Below are positions 45,400 to 58,140 of a stretch of 64,000 bases of DNA, one piece after another. The first letter of the stretch is position 1. The number at the start of each line of letters is the position of its first letter. The notes beneath the pieces are model-generated. The model had not been told where the DNA came from and did not search any database. It saw nothing but the letters and a program-made list of their open reading frames with translations. Origin of the DNA: Rhexocercosporidium sp. MPI-PUGE-AT-0058 (Eukaryota > Ascomycota > Leotiomycetes > Helotiales); the NCBI GenBank assembly GCA_020746875.1, contig JAGTJL010000016.1:558001-622000 (forward strand). The letters are read 5' to 3'. The translations under genes and the position numbers were made by a program.

Positions 45400-48300
45400 T
45401 AAATACTTATTTTTATTAAGACTTATTATATCTTAATTAATTACTAAAGAACTTATTAAATTAAGTCCTTTAGTTATTACGACTTCCTTAAGGGCGCCTC
45501 TTAATTTAAAAATATTTATTATTTTACCCCTTAAAATTAGCGTCGTTATTTAAAAAAATAAAAGCAAAGCTCAGGATAATACGGATTATAATAACTTTAA
45601 CGTTTTAAAAAGACTCTTTTAAGCCGTTAATAATTAAATTAAGGACTAAGTAAATAAGTAAAGAGAATTCTAATTTAGCCTTATTAAAATTAAAGTTATA
45701 CTCGTAGCCCTTGCTACTCCTCGGCCTAATTTAATACGACTTAACGATAATCCTAAAGAAGACCTTATTTTTTCCGAGCCTTTTAAACTATCTTAAAGTC
45801 GCTTATAAACCCTTATTCTTCTTTTATTTTAATTAATGAAATTTAATAAAAGTTTATTAAAAAGTTATGCCTTTTTTATTCCCGGAACTTATTTAAGCTC
45901 GTTTTAGCCTCTTAAGATTTAATTAATAAAGAAGATTACTTTATTAAATAATAACTTAAACCTTTTATTTAAATAATAATATACTTTAATTTAAAACCGC
46001 TTAAAAGTTAACGTTAATTTTTATTTAATAAAAAGAGCTCGTCGTGCTCTCGTTTAAGAATTAATTATTAAAACGACATAATCTTATTTAAAACCTTAAT
46101 ACCTTTTGAAAACCTATTCTTTTAAGACTGCTAAAAAAATAATTATACTCTTAAAATCCTACTTCTTAATCGACTATAAAGCGGACGAATTCTAATTTAC
46201 TTTTCATAATTTATATATAAACTCTTATTTTAAGGAGACTTTTATTAAATTTAAAATAAAATTTTAAAGTGCTATTATTTAAAGTAACGTCGCTAAATTA
46301 AAATAATTCTTTTATATATAATAAAAGCTTTTTCTTAAATTATAAAATAAGACTTTTATTATTAAGTTAACTTAAAAAAATAATTATAATAAAATAATTT
46401 CTTATTTTATCTCGCTAAACTTAAAGAACCGCCGAAATTATATACTTAACTTAAATTTCATTTTAACTCACACCCTAAATATAATTTAAAAGCCGTCTAG
46501 TTTAAGTTAAATTACTTCTTTTACTTAAACGCTTACTTAAAGAATTACTTTTACTTATTAATTTTATTTTATTTTATTTTAACGCTTTTTTATTTTTTAA
46601 TAATAGTTTACTCTCTTTTTACCGCGTTAAAGCTTTATATATTTAAGGCCTTAAACCTTTATAAGTAATAATTTAATTAAGTATTATAATTATAATAAAT
46701 TTAGTTATTATAAGAACGACTGCCCCAAGACTCTTAAGGTTTAATTTATAAATAAGAAAATCGAAGAAAAAGACGTAAAACTAAAAAAAAAATAAAAAGA
46801 ATTATTAAAAGAATAAATAAAAGAAAACGAAAAAGCTTAAGAAAAGACTTTTTCTTAAGTTTACGTAAATATAATTTATTAAAACTTAATTTAAACTCTT
46901 TTATAAAAGGAAAGTAATTCTTAATCTTTTATATTATTAATATAAATAAATGTAACGTTATACTCTTCGCTTTAATAAATATTAAAGTAAACGATTACCT
47001 CTTTATAAATCGAACCCTTTCCGTGCGCCTTTTAAAGGCTTTAAAAGTAAAGATTTTACCCCTCTTGTATATTATCTTAATTCGTGATTTTTAGAATTCC
47101 GTATAAAGCCACGCCTCTTACTATATACGTCTTTATTTAATAATAAACGACAAACGCGTATATAATTGCCTTTTTATTATATTTAACTTAAAAAACTAAA
47201 ATATAATAATTAATATTAAATAAATAAAACGCTTTTACGTTAAACTCGATTCAGTTAATAACCGTCTTATATAGCCCTCCGCATACTTATAAACTCCTCG
47301 CTAAACGAAAGAGTTAGTCCCATTGCTTTTTATTAAAGCTAAAGTAAAAACTACTAATTATTATTAATTAAATATTAACCGACGTGACTTAATTATAAAT
47401 TAAATTAATTAAAAACGATAATATTATTAATTCGCTATTAATTATATATAAATATTAACGTTATTAAAGAATCCCTTTAAGGAATAAAAGCTAGAAATAA
47501 CTCCGGAACCTTTATTATTAAAGCCGGTCGGAAAATTAAAGGCAAGAAAGCCTTGTCTATAATTACGCCGTTTCTCGGAACTTATTATAATTCTATAAAA
47601 AACTCCCTTTTTTATTTATAAAATTAACGTAAACGTATTTTACTTTAATATAAAAAGTAAAAATATAAAGTTCTTTATAATTAATATTTATAAAATAAAC
47701 TAAGTCTTATAAAAAAGATATAAAAAAAAAGATCCGAATACTTTCCGAATCGGGGCCGAAAGGCTTTTAAAGTAATATTAACTTTTTAAAAAAGCATTTT
47801 CTAAAATAAAGTTAAACGTTTTACTACTTTATTAATATTATAATTATAAAATTTAATTAAAGGCTTTATTACTTAATTTTTATTTTCTTTTATATTATTA
47901 ATTAATAAAAGAATTAAAAATATTAAAAGAATACCTCTTAAAAAACTTTAATAAAGGGTTTATTAAGATAAGTTAAAGTTTCTTTACTTTTCTTATCTTT
48001 TTTATAAAGAAGAGCAATAAAGGGTTGCGTTTTTATATTAATTACTGTCGTTTAAATATATTAATATAAAAGGACTTATATTTTATACCGAGAATCGACG
48101 AACTCTTCTTTTATATATTAAAAGCTAAAGTATTTATTAAACTTAATATTCGGGCCGTATTTAATTACATTTAAATGGACCTTAAGTTAAAAGAGTATAC
48201 GACTTTTCGCACTTAATATAAGACTTATAAATGTAAAGTATTACCTTTTAGACTTTATAACGGACTAAACATATATTAATATTATATAAACGACGTATTA

Positions 48301-50760
48301 TTGAATTATTTAAACGACTTTTATATAATATATTTTAATAATATTTTAATTTATTTAAAATTAATAAAAGAATATAAAGAATACGTTAAAATAGTTTTAA
48401 AACAACTTATAAAAGCTGGTTTATAAATCGATATTAAAAAGTGTGAATTCCACGTTATTCACACTAAATACTTAAGTTATATTATAATTATAAAAGGAAT
48501 TAAAGCTAACTTAAAAAAAGTAAAGCTATTATAAAACTGAAAATACTTAAAGACTATTATAATAATAAAGTCTTTCTTAGGTTTTTGCGGTTTTTATTAA
48601 TAATTTATTCGTAACTTTAAACTTATTATAAAGCCTCTTTTTACGCTTACCCGACTTATAATTCTTTAAAATTAAACGAAAAAGTATAAAAAGGCTTTTA
48701 AAAAGTTACGGAATTAATTATTAATTATATAAAAGATTTATTATTTTAACTCCGACTTATTAACGCGACTAAAAACCGACGCTTTCGATAAAATAATTAT
48801 AGACGTAGTTTCTTAATAATACGCTAATAAATTATAATACCCCTTAAGATTTTACTCTTACGTTTTAAATAACTATAAACTTAATTAAGAAATCCACGAT
48901 AAAGAACTTTATATAATCGTGAAATCATTTTATAAGTAGCGTCTTAAACTTATATTTATTTAGATTAGACTCGGAGTATATTCGGACTACCGATTCCTAA
49001 AGTATTTTATAATAATAAAAGTCTTTATAAATAAATAAGCTTAATAAATGGAATTCTTATTTAATTTTAATTTTTAAATTATATATACGTTAAGTAAATA
49101 AAATTAAAAGGCTAATATTTTTAATTAAAAAGAATAAGACTTAAAAGTTTAAGAAAAAGTAAAGTTAAATAGCCGATTTAAAATCTTACTTACGCCTAAT
49201 CGCCTTAACTTTAAAATTAATACAGAGTTAATAAATAAATTTATAATTAACGTTATTTCTTTTTATTTTTTCTCTTTAAAAACAAAAGATATTATTAATA
49301 ATTCGACTTTAAAACTACTTAAAACCTCCTTTAACTTTATTAAAAAGCTTTATTAAAATAACCGCGAGTCCTTTATAAAGGAACGGAAGTCCTTACTTAA
49401 AGATTATATAATAACGGACGGACTCTTATATTTTAAAAGCCGTTTATATATATAAAAGAATACCTCGTTATATATTAAACTAATCCAAGAGGCTTATAAC
49501 TAGCCGTTTATAGCGCATTTAAGTAAAAAGAAGACTTATTAATTCTTTACTCTTAAGTATTATTAATTCGGAATGAGTTTAAATTATATTTAATATATAA
49601 AAAATTATAAAGCTTATTAATACTTTTACTTTAAATAAATTAAATAATAAAGGTTCTTATTCCCTTTACTTATTCCCGCATACTTTATATAATACTTATA
49701 TATAAATTATAAGGATTTTCTAAAGAATAAATACGGTTTTAATTAAATCTTAATATTTATTAATCGCCTTAAAAAGGATTCCGTTATAATTCTTTATTAT
49801 TAAAATATCGACACTTATAGTATTACTTAACTATTTATTTAATAAATTTACCGATTTAAACACATTCTAAAGACGATTATATTTAACCGCGGCGTTTAGT
49901 TTATCTCCTCCTTTTAAAAAGAATTCTATTATATTATTAACGTTAAAATTAAGCTTTTTCTAACTTATTATAAAGAGACAGATAAATAAATAGAAATTAT
50001 AAATTGCTATATTAATTAAAAGCTTAAACTATTTATTATTTATTACTAAAATAATTAAAGTAAGTTAATACCTTTAATTAATAAAGCTTAAATATCCCTG
50101 CCTTACGAATCTATTAATATAACTCTGTATTAGCTTAAATTCAATATAAAACCACGTAATAACTAAGACTAAAAGACGCCTAAAGCTATTACTTTATTAA
50201 AAAAGCTTAATTACGCCGACGTAAAAAAGCTAACTTAACGCATAAAATAAGTATAGAAAATTACTAAAGGAAATATATAAGCCGCTTAAAACCGTATAAC
50301 TTACGTAACGGACTAAAAACAGAAGCCTATTGATTAAGAAGTTAAAAAAAAGGTCTTCTTATTAATTAAAAACCTTAAGAGCTACCTTCTTAATTATAAG
50401 CTTATAAATTAATAAGAGAGCCCTTTTAAGATTTTAAAAAAAGTAAGCTACTCTTATAAGTTAAAATTACTTATAAGCTCTTAAATATACGACGTATTTA
50501 TATTAAAACTCCTTTTTAAAAACTTAAAAAACCCTTTATTAAGTTAAAAGACGCCGAAACCTCCTCCAGAGATTATCGAAGGTTAAAAAGAATAGGAAAT
50601 CGAGGAAATCCTTAGTGTTAAATTATATTGCAACGTATTTAAATATTAAGTAAAATAGCTAGGCCATAACCTTAATCTATAATAATATAATGCCTTTAAT
50701 TTAATAAAATCGCCTTATAAATTAAGAGATTTTTATATAACGCATTTTAATAAACCAGGA
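45400..50760 (+). pseudogene. Chromovirus gag-pol relic
   Basis: Landmarks on the plus strand: YYKNDCPK of the gag knuckle (46705-46730); ALI-IKVNDYLFIN near 46970, the protease active-site region; RT with LRFYINYCRLN near 48030 and YFNNILIY (from YFDDILIY) at 48331-48354; GLxIDIKKCEFHV just after. The integrase zinc region HLSKKKTY lies near 49515 and the core block NRGVQFISSF about 49890-49920. The chromodomain shows E-E-IEEILSVKLYCNVFKY-VK-LGH near 50590-50680. Asp-to-Asn and Gln-to-stop changes fit RIP on both strands. Confidence 0.85.
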
Positions 50761-52257
50761 TTACTTTAAAATTTATTTAAATAGCTTAAGACTTAAGAAT
50801 TAAAGAAAGACGATTATAATTACTTAAAAAATAATAAATTATAACTTTCTTTTAAAATAGTAAAACGACAACGTTAATTAATAATTATTTACTTTTTAAT
50901 TTAAAGTATTAATAAGGCCTTACGACCGTACTTTAATAAAGACTTAGCTACCGATTTTATTATAAACGGCTACTTTTATATAAAAGTTTAAAAAAGGTAA
51001 CGGCTATAAAGAACTACCGAAATTAATCTGAAATAAGGCCTTTTAATTCTTATTAAAAGAGTCCTCTTCTTCTTTTAATAAAAGCTCGGTTAGCTCGCTA
51101 TTTAACCCTTTATAAAAAGAGCTAAACTTCTTTTTCTTTTTCTTCTTTTTAATAATAATAATAGCCGCCTTACGCTTAACACTATTATAACGTATATAAT
51201 AATAAGTCACACTTATATCCTCATCTTTATTCTTTTCTCCCTCCTTATTATTAATACTATTACTATAGTAAGCCATTTTAATTACCGAAGTAACGAAAAC
51301 CCGCGAGAACTTTAATAAGGCTTTTAAATATTAAATATTAATATTATTTATAATAAACTCAACGATTTATAATAACGTTATTTAATTACTTAAATATAAT
51401 ATAATAAAAAGCTTAAGTCTCTTTTAATACCGTAAACCCTAGCTCTTTTATAATTTTAAGCGCCTCCGCGGTCGCTATAAATAATACCTCGTCGATCGAC
51501 GAGGCGGTAACTTAAACTTCCGTATTATTAATAACTATTAATAACGCGTCGTATTCTAGGCTTATAAACTATAAAAGTTAAAAAGTCAAAAGTATTAATA
51601 TTAAACTTATTTTAAAAGTTTTTTAGACTTTAATTTATAAGGCGGCAAAATCCCTTTTAGGCTATATAATAAGTATATTTTTTCGAGCTACTTTTATTAA
51701 AATAATAAAAGTAGCCCGGCTCCTTCGCTATCCGGCGCACGCAGCGCACGTAGTAATTGCGGTAAGCCGCCGCTAAGGCTTTTAATAAGGTTGGAAGAGG
51801 TATTATTATAATTAGAATTCGGATTTTATTATAAAAGTCACGGGATTTTATTTACTTATTATTATTTATTTATTTTAATTAATTAGTTATACGTGTTAAT
51901 AATTATATAACGTAAATTAATAATTTAAAATAACTTATAAAGAAGTATATATTATTAAAGAAAGAAAAATTAATTCCTTAAAAAGTTTAACGTATATATA
52001 CGTTAATATAAGTAAACAAATCGATGACGCTAAGGCAATATAATATAATAGGTAACGGACTAGATTCGGACGCCTATTTTATTAATTAAATAAATAAAAG
52101 CTCGCCTTCTTATAATATATTATTTACTATTATATAAGACCTCGCTTACGCTCGCGTAACCTCGCTTAACCTCGGATAAAAGCCTTTAACACCGCAATAA
52201 TACTAAACTATAACTAATTAAAAATTAAAGACAATTTCTCTTTTAAGAGGAAGGTAA
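50761..52257. other. 3' non-pol region of the chromovirus
   Basis: 1.5 kb between the end of pol and the 3' LTR. A minus-strand frame at 51043-51276 (77 codons, lysine-run and acidic) is the only open stretch; no family recognised. The last 310 bp recur at 53109-53419 in the outer element. Confidence 0.45.
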
Positions 52258-52515
52258 TATAATAATAAGTGCATTTAAGAGCTTCTTAACGAGTTAAGGA
52301 ATTTAAGGGTTTAAAAGTAATTAAGTCATGTCGAGTCAGACTAGTACCGGAGGGGTTTTAGAGGAGCTTATATATATAAACTCATACTCTTTCCACTCCC
52401 TCTTTCCTTCTTTATCTTCTTATTTCCTTTATATTAAACCTATTAACTCTCGATAGCCTCAGCTAAAGTACTACTATATACTTCTTACACCGCTTTCTTA
52501 GCTAGTGTCGTTACA
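52258..52515 (+). repeat. 3' LTR of inner chromovirus
   Basis: 258 bp. The start is decayed to TATAATAATAAGTGC; the end GTGTCGTTACA is intact. It is followed by TATAA. Confidence 0.92.
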
Positions 52516-52520
52516 TATAA

Positions 52521-52794
52521 CGTCTAAGGACCGCTAAGTTATGATTTCCTTAGGGTTTAGTCTTAAGGTTAAAGGCCTCGGGTCCGTAATACGTCCTAAT
52601 CGGGTTAATAAAAACTCAAAGGGGTCTAGCTTACTTTAGTCAAGAGAAGCTAGTATGGCTTTATCGACAAGCGTTTAAACGGAAGCAGCCGAAGCGATAT
52701 TAGCCGAGAAAGCTCAGCTTAGTCGTCTCGATCGGGAAGTTTTGTCGGTTGACTGATATTATTAGCCGCCTTAGCGAATTGCGAATTACTATTA
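52521..52794 (-). other. 5' internal leader of the Copia element
   Basis: The continuation of the Copia element beyond the inner chromovirus, up to its 5' LTR at 52795. Noticeably less AT-rich than the neighbouring DNA. No coding region assigned. Confidence 0.55.
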
Positions 52795-53108
52795 TGTGAG
52801 AATAAGGCAAGCCAATCAGAATGAGGAAGCGCAGTAGGTGAGGACACGTGATTAAAGAGAGAGAATTGCTTGCTTGTTTACTTAAAGAGCTAGAAGAGCT
52901 CTTCGGTAATTATATATATAAAATAATAGCTTCTCTAAAAGCTTCTATAATTACGTAACTGATTACGTAGCTTATACGAGCTACGTAATTAAATACAAGC
53001 GTAATTTCCCGGAATACGAAGGTAATTTCGCGGGCCGCGTAAGCAGTGGAAACCCCTTCGGCTATTCTAGGGTAGAATCGGCACGAGTTACCGAAGTGAA
53101 ATCTAACA
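52795..53108 (-). repeat. 5' LTR of Copia element
   Basis: 314 bp, from TGTGAGAATAAGGCAAGCC to GTGAAATCTAACA. It contains the full palindrome ATTACGTAGCT..AGCTACGTAAT. Confidence 0.9.
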
Positions 53109-53419
53109 TATATATTATTAAAGAAAAAGAATTAACTTTTCGGAAAATCGACATATTTATGCGTTATCGCGAGTAAATAAATCGATAGCGCTAAAGTAAT
53201 ATAATACGATAAGTAACAGACTAGATTTAAACGCTTATTTTATTAATTAAACAAATAAGTCTCTTTTTTTTTATAATATATTATTTATTATTATCTAAGG
53301 TCTCGCTCACGCTCGCGTAACCTCGCTTGACTTCAGATAAGAGCCCTTAGCATCGCAATAATACTAAAACTACGATTAATTAAAGCTTAAGGATAATTTT
53401 TCTTTTAATAAAAGGGTAA

Positions 53420-53674
53420 TATAACGATAAGTGCACTTAAGAGATTCTTAGCGAGTTAAGGAATTCAAGGATTTAGAAGTAATTATATTATATAAAGTCG
53501 GAATATTACCGGAAGGATTTTAAAGGCGATTATATATACGAGCTTATGCTTTTTATTTCTCTTTTCCTTTTTATTTTCTTATTTCTTTTATATTAAACTT
53601 ATTAATTCTCGATAGCCTCAGTTAAAGTATTATTATATACTTCTTACACCGCTCTCTTGGCTAATGTCGTTACA
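53420..53674 (+). repeat. 3' LTR of outer chromovirus-family element
   Basis: 255 bp, from TATAACGATAAGTGCACTT to AATGTCGTTACA. It is followed by the GCACT duplication at 53675-53679. Confidence 0.9.
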
Positions 53675-53679
53675 GCACT

Positions 53680-54660
53680 TAAGAACCGAGAAAATCAATA
53701 AATTTAAAATTTATAAGACTTAAGACGTATATATAAGTAAAAATAATATATATATTATACTTAAAGTACTTCTAAAAAATTTCTGTAATATCGTAGCTCT
53801 TATAGCCGTTTGAAATAAGAAGTCTTGTAAAATAATTACGTAATTCAGTCTAAAAGATAAATACTTTTTCTAGCTATTCTAAAGCCGTATTATTAGTTAT
53901 CTACTTATTATCAGTTATCCACTTATTATTAGTTATCTACTTATTATCAGTTATCTACTTATTATCAGTTATGATAAAATACTATTTATTGAATACGTTT
54001 GACTAAAACAAAAACTACTATTATTAAACCGATTTTCCCTTATAAATTACTATAAGTTATATAGAAACTCTTATAATAAAAATACACTTAATAATTGTCG
54101 TTTAAGCATATAAACCTAACTGTTTCCCTTAAACCTTACGGTTTTCGCTGAAATGGCCTTAATAGCCGGGTTCTCTAGTTATTAGAACTAAGGCCGAATA
54201 ACTTCGGAATAAGCGTAATTAACACGTATATCTGCCTCTTGTTCTTTAAAATAAGATTCCGTGCCAAAAAAAAAAGACATCTAGTGTTTTTCGAGCGGTC
54301 GGTGGTCTTTTAAAAGAACTAAAAGCCTCTGGCCAAAAACTTTAATTATATATGCGTAACTCCACGACTAAGAGATTCTTTAAGTATTTAATTAATTAAT
54401 CGATTCTCTACTATCGTAAGTAGCCTCTGTAAATAACCAACGGCCTCCTGATATAATAAAATCTTTATATTATAGTTATAAAAGGTAGACTTTAGACTAC
54501 CTTACTCAAGCGCTGCCTTTCGCAAAGACTTGCTATTTACGACCTCTACAACTTTATATATAATGCCATACTCGGTGTACTCAAGCTTTATCATAAAAAC
54601 AATTTACATTCCAAATTTTAAAGAAATCGATAAAGAATTAAAATAATTAATAATTATTTA
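53680..54660. other. RIP-degraded AT-rich DNA
   Basis: No gene or element recognised apart from the 18-bp tandem repeat listed separately. Confidence 0.45.
53889..53972. repeat. 18-bp tandem repeat, about 4.7 copies
   Basis: Unit ATTATCAGTTATCTACTT with a few substitutions between copies. Confidence 0.9.
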
Positions 54661-54732
54661 AGTTAGTAGGTAAGAGTAGCGGTATGTTAAGCGAGGGTAG
54701 TCGGAATTGGGGGGTGGTCGGGATGGGAGGGT
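54661..54732 (-). repeat. C-rich transposon terminus (inverted)
   Basis: The minus strand begins ACCCTCCCATCCCGACC, then CAATTCCGACTACC and CGCTTAACATACCGCT. The last phrase is shared with 35855-35870. TA follows at 54733-54734. It marks the exact edge of the AT-rich block. Confidence 0.5.
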
Positions 54733-56205
54733 TAGAAGTTAATTCCATTGTTTCTTTCTAAGATACAACTCTCTCACTAGCTAGAATTAGCTGCGCTACC
54801 CTGCCTGCCACAGGGGAGTTGCAACCTTGGTAGCAGCCAGGCGGATAGCCTCTGGCTTATCCTGTAGTAGGCAGGCAAGATGAAGGCGTCCTTTTCGGCT
54901 TGTCTCGTGCCAGAACCAGGTGTTTGGATTGCGGTGTAGAGGTGAATGAAGCTTTGGAGGAGCGCAGAGTCAGTATTGCCATTATGGGTAGAGTGTGGGG
55001 GCGCCACGTTGATTCAGCAGACAAAAAGGTGTCTACAAAGCATACGACTCCAATCTCTGGAAACTGCCTCGCAGGAAGCGAGCTCAGAGATACTCACTGT
55101 TTCATACCAAGATATGTTTGTTGAGTTTAGTAATCATTCCACCCGTGTTCAGTTCATTTAGATTCTGCCTGTTCAGTAATCATAACGTGGCAGGTGTTTC
55201 AATTCTTCGCTTCGTCCTCTCATTAGATGTCTACACCATCGCCGTCTCGATATTAGCTCGGCAATAGAGATAAATACGGAGTGCGACCATGGAAGACGTG
55301 GTCGTATCCAAATCTTTGGCTTTCACTAGCAGGCAGCATGCCCAGGACAATGAAACCTCCAAAGGCTATGATATTGATGCTTCTCTTTATTGAGCTATAT
55401 ACTACATCCTGATGCTGCCGAGGAGCCGACCTTAGAACCCGTGCGAATAAAAGGAAATGGCAGACTGCGTGGACTCTAACTTGTCTCAACAGGTTTGAGC
55501 ATCAACCTCACCGGCGCATTTTACCAGACAAGCTCCTCAACGGACTACATCACCTCAGACACCTTCCACAACATGTACTCCAACCTGTGCCTCCTCCTAT
55601 TGTCGCCCTTGCAGACGCCTTGAAGATCCTACATCTGAGTCCTGGTGATGCACTAGCTGAGTAATATATTTGAAATAATTAATTAAGATATATGCCAGGG
55701 ACTTCAACTAAAAAGAAAAAGGTTCTAAAGCTCAACTATTTTCGATGGCCTGGTAGATCTCAAAGTCTACAACCACTTTGAGTAGTAATCTCCACATTTT
55801 ATCGCCTTAAAAGCCAGTCGCAAGTAGAAGACAGTAGCTATCTTCCATAGTCTATATTATTACTGGTTTCTGAATGAAATCATGATGACGTTCGCACGAA
55901 ACAAACTAAATGCCGACGATCAGTATTCAATAGACAACAATTCTAATGGCCATGAGAGATAGTGCATATAGATTAGGCTAAACTTTTATTCAGTGATCGA
56001 CATGTTTTGTTTATCTAGTTCATGAACACATCAATCTCTCTACTCGCTTGAAAGCTATAAGAACCTATTACTCACCCATATTCCTCTTCGTTCCTTACCA
56101 CCATTACCACTATCACTATTACTCAAGTTCTCTTGCCTACCGAACACTGCAACTTTTCATACACATTCTCCATCTATCGATACCTTTCAGACCAAAGCTA
56201 TCAAA
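54733..56205. other. Gene island 2, left part: no convincing gene
   Basis: Ordinary composition. Several 65-80-codon frames overlap on both strands (for example minus 54777-55007, minus 55253-55489, plus 54900-55124) without family features. Around 55490-55620 the plus strand has a short frame (INLTGAFYQTSSSTDY...), preceded by a possible splice acceptor, that could be an exon of a decayed gene. The stretch just before 56206 is the promoter of the HsbA gene. Confidence 0.4.
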
Positions 56206-56982
56206 ATGGTTTCCATCCGCAGTATCGTTGCAGCTATTGCTCTCACCCTTCCAGTGATGGCGCAGACAACACCAGCTCAAGTAGTCACCAACATTCAAAT
56301 GTTAACCCGAAAATCCCAAGCTCTACAACAGCCAGCTCAGAGCATTAGTCTCATCAACGGTCCACTGATCGTAATTGGCCTGGGACCTTTTCCTGTAGGT
56401 GATCGCATCATTATCATGCTCCTTAGGATCATGTTATTAATTATGGCGTAGAAAATCATTCTCGGCTTCACCGACATCGTGACAACTACTACAACCGCTC
56501 TTGCTCAGATGAATGGCATGGACCCCGTCCCTGCCGGAGCTCAGTCTGACGCTATCTTCGACGCCTTCCGTGAAGTACGAGTGGTCATATTTCTACGTCC
56601 AATAATCCCGTGCTGATCTCCTTTAGTTCGTCCGCGTACATCAAGTACTCCTTAACATCCTCATTGGTAAAGCAGGCTTGTTTTCGACGGTTCCACTTAT
56701 TGGGGGACCCGTCGCTGCCGCTCTCCGCGAGGTTGAGAACATCGTAGATGTAAGATCTTTTCTCCCAGAAGCATCCTCACCCTTCAAACACGCTAATGTC
56801 TTTGACAGACTGTCGCCTTTGCACTTATCGACGCTGTGCAGAGCCGTGCTACTGATCTCCAGCGTCAAGGTGATGCTCTTAGCGGAACTCTTACTACGGC
56901 CATTAACGCATATGGTGGAATTTCGCTGAAGCGTGAGGTCCCCATTAGCCGTGTCCGACGAGCCCTAGTTGCCGCCAACTAG
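56206..56982 (+). CDS. HsbA-like hydrophobic surface-binding secreted protein
   Basis: Four exons: 56206-56394, 56452-56574, 56627-56749 and 56809-56982; 203 codons including stop. All introns are phase 0, 52-59 nt, GT..AG. Signal peptide MVSIRSIVAAIALTLPVMA with likely cleavage after Ala19. The mature part is helical and shows the HsbA pattern: VVTNIQMLTRKSQALQQPAQSI, then ALAQM, AIFDAFREFVRVHQVLLNILIGKAGLF, GGPVAAALREVENIVD and a C-terminal Tyr-containing tail. HsbA of Aspergillus binds hydrophobic surfaces and recruits hydrolases; related wall proteins are antigens. Length is normal. It is the only clear gene of this small island. Confidence 0.92.
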
Positions 56983-58140
56983 GCAGCAGATTGGACAATC
57001 ATTAAGGTGATCAGTTCAATGACGATGGGATGGAAGAATACATTATGGTTGGATGAACCAGGCTTCTTCTATGGCATGTTCATGATATTGTTTCTTTCTA
57101 GGAGGGTTTGGGAATTAATGAAGTTGATTTAAGTGTTACTTTCTGAGATATGAGTGTTAGGAAATTGAAAAATACATTTCTAATCACGTTGTCCATTGAC
57201 CCCTTTTAACTCCTCGGTCAGATGTTCTCTTAAGTCTCTTGGTGTTATAGGAGTCATGTCTTAGATGTGATTTTTCTGTACCAGCGGGTCGATTCGATGA
57301 CGTGCTTCTGAATCCCTGAAGACCAGAACCCGGCCTCAAATACCGCGACTACAACTTTCTCATCCTGGCTGATGTCGCCAATAGATCCTCTACATTTACC
57401 TTTTGTTTCGCGCCGGTAAAAACGTTGTAGTCGAGCTAGTACCATATAGTAATAATATCTTGTGATACAACAATGATCAAGCAAGTGATTTTTTTCTATT
57501 CCCTCTTGAATAACAAAAATCGACTTAATGGCGAATATCTTCTTAGCTGTGCAAGTAGAAATCAGTCACGGTTTGTCCCAAGAATGGCAGGTACAGCTGC
57601 TATGCAACCGATATGACGTCAAGTTTACGTGTTTACAAAATCGGCCCTTTTCCTACTCAAGAGCCTCAACATCTGGGTGCGTGCTTGGCAAGGTTCCGAA
57701 AAACGAATTACGTTCCCGAGCTCAACCTACGAGATTGAACAGTAGATTGGGGTAACGCTGCCAGTCCTGGGCGCTATCATGGAAGCCTGCCCTACCGAAC
57801 CCACGGTCATCACCATAAGTTACAGAATGCTTCCAAGACAAATACTTCGATTCTGCCATTGGGCTGTCGACTGTCGAAGAACGGTGTGTGATACGGAATT
57901 GTGATAATACTGTAAGTAAAGTGCTTAAAGTATAACTTTCTTGGTTTTACTTAATACGTAATATATAAGCTCATTAATTAATACTAATAATAAATGAAAG
58001 TCATAAGACGTTTAATTTTCAATAGAAATTAAGAGATTAAAAGTTATGATTAAATTATCATATAAATTCAAACATACCGCTTTTATTTAATAATAAAAGT
58101 GTTAGTCTTATATAAAACCTTTATTTTCTATATTAGCGCT
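56983..58140. other. Gene island 2, right part: no convincing gene
   Basis: Ordinary composition to about 57900, then AT-rich. Frames at minus 57254-57484 and plus 57528-57755 have no recognisable features. Confidence 0.45.

Larger units (their letters stand above)
44855..52515 (+). mobile_element. Full-length Ty3/gypsy chromovirus, TSD TATAA
   Basis: 7661 bp, with 258-bp LTRs at 44855-45112 and 52258-52515 and identical flanks TATAA at 44850-44854 and 52516-52520. It is inserted near the 5' end of the Copia element. Plus-strand relics in order: gag with a decayed zinc knuckle (about 46690-46735), protease (about 46960-47010), RT, RNase H, integrase and a C-terminal chromodomain (about 50575-50710). 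This is the order of fungal chromoviruses. Saturated with RIP stops; inactive. Confidence 0.93.
39081..53108 (-). mobile_element. Ty1/copia retrotransposon, itself carrying a chromovirus
   Basis: LTRs at 39081-39363 (3', followed by the inverse of a purine-rich AAGAGGGCG tract) and 52795-53108 (5'). Coding is on the minus strand: RNase H end near 39520, RT YVDD near 40480, integrase about 41700-42700, gag zinc knuckle 43541-43590, and the 5' region split at 44854/52516 by the inner chromovirus. The expected 5-bp duplication is not found (TCTTA on the left, TATAT on the right), and the two LTRs differ by a 30-bp block. Confidence 0.8.
35451..53674 (+). mobile_element. Outer chromovirus-family LTR element, TSD GCACT, with nested insertions
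   Basis: LTRs at 35451-35705 and 53420-53674 belong to the same family as those at 44855 and 52258. The flanks GCACT (35446-35450) and GCACT (53675-53679) match. Own sequence is left at 35451-35805, about 39026-39080 and 53109-53674, corresponding to 44855-45212, 46866-46919 and about 51945-52515 of the inner full-length relative. The rest is replaced by a second gypsy relic (35806-39025) and a Copia element (39081-53108). Large parts of pol are missing, so deletions or recombination accompanied the nesting. Confidence 0.75.

Noticed and set aside
52795..53108. Solo-LTR interpretation of the 52795-53108 LTR
   Set aside because: Its flanks (TATTA and TATAT) do not match, and Copia internal sequence continues on its left side, so it is better read as the 5' LTR of the 39081-53108 element.
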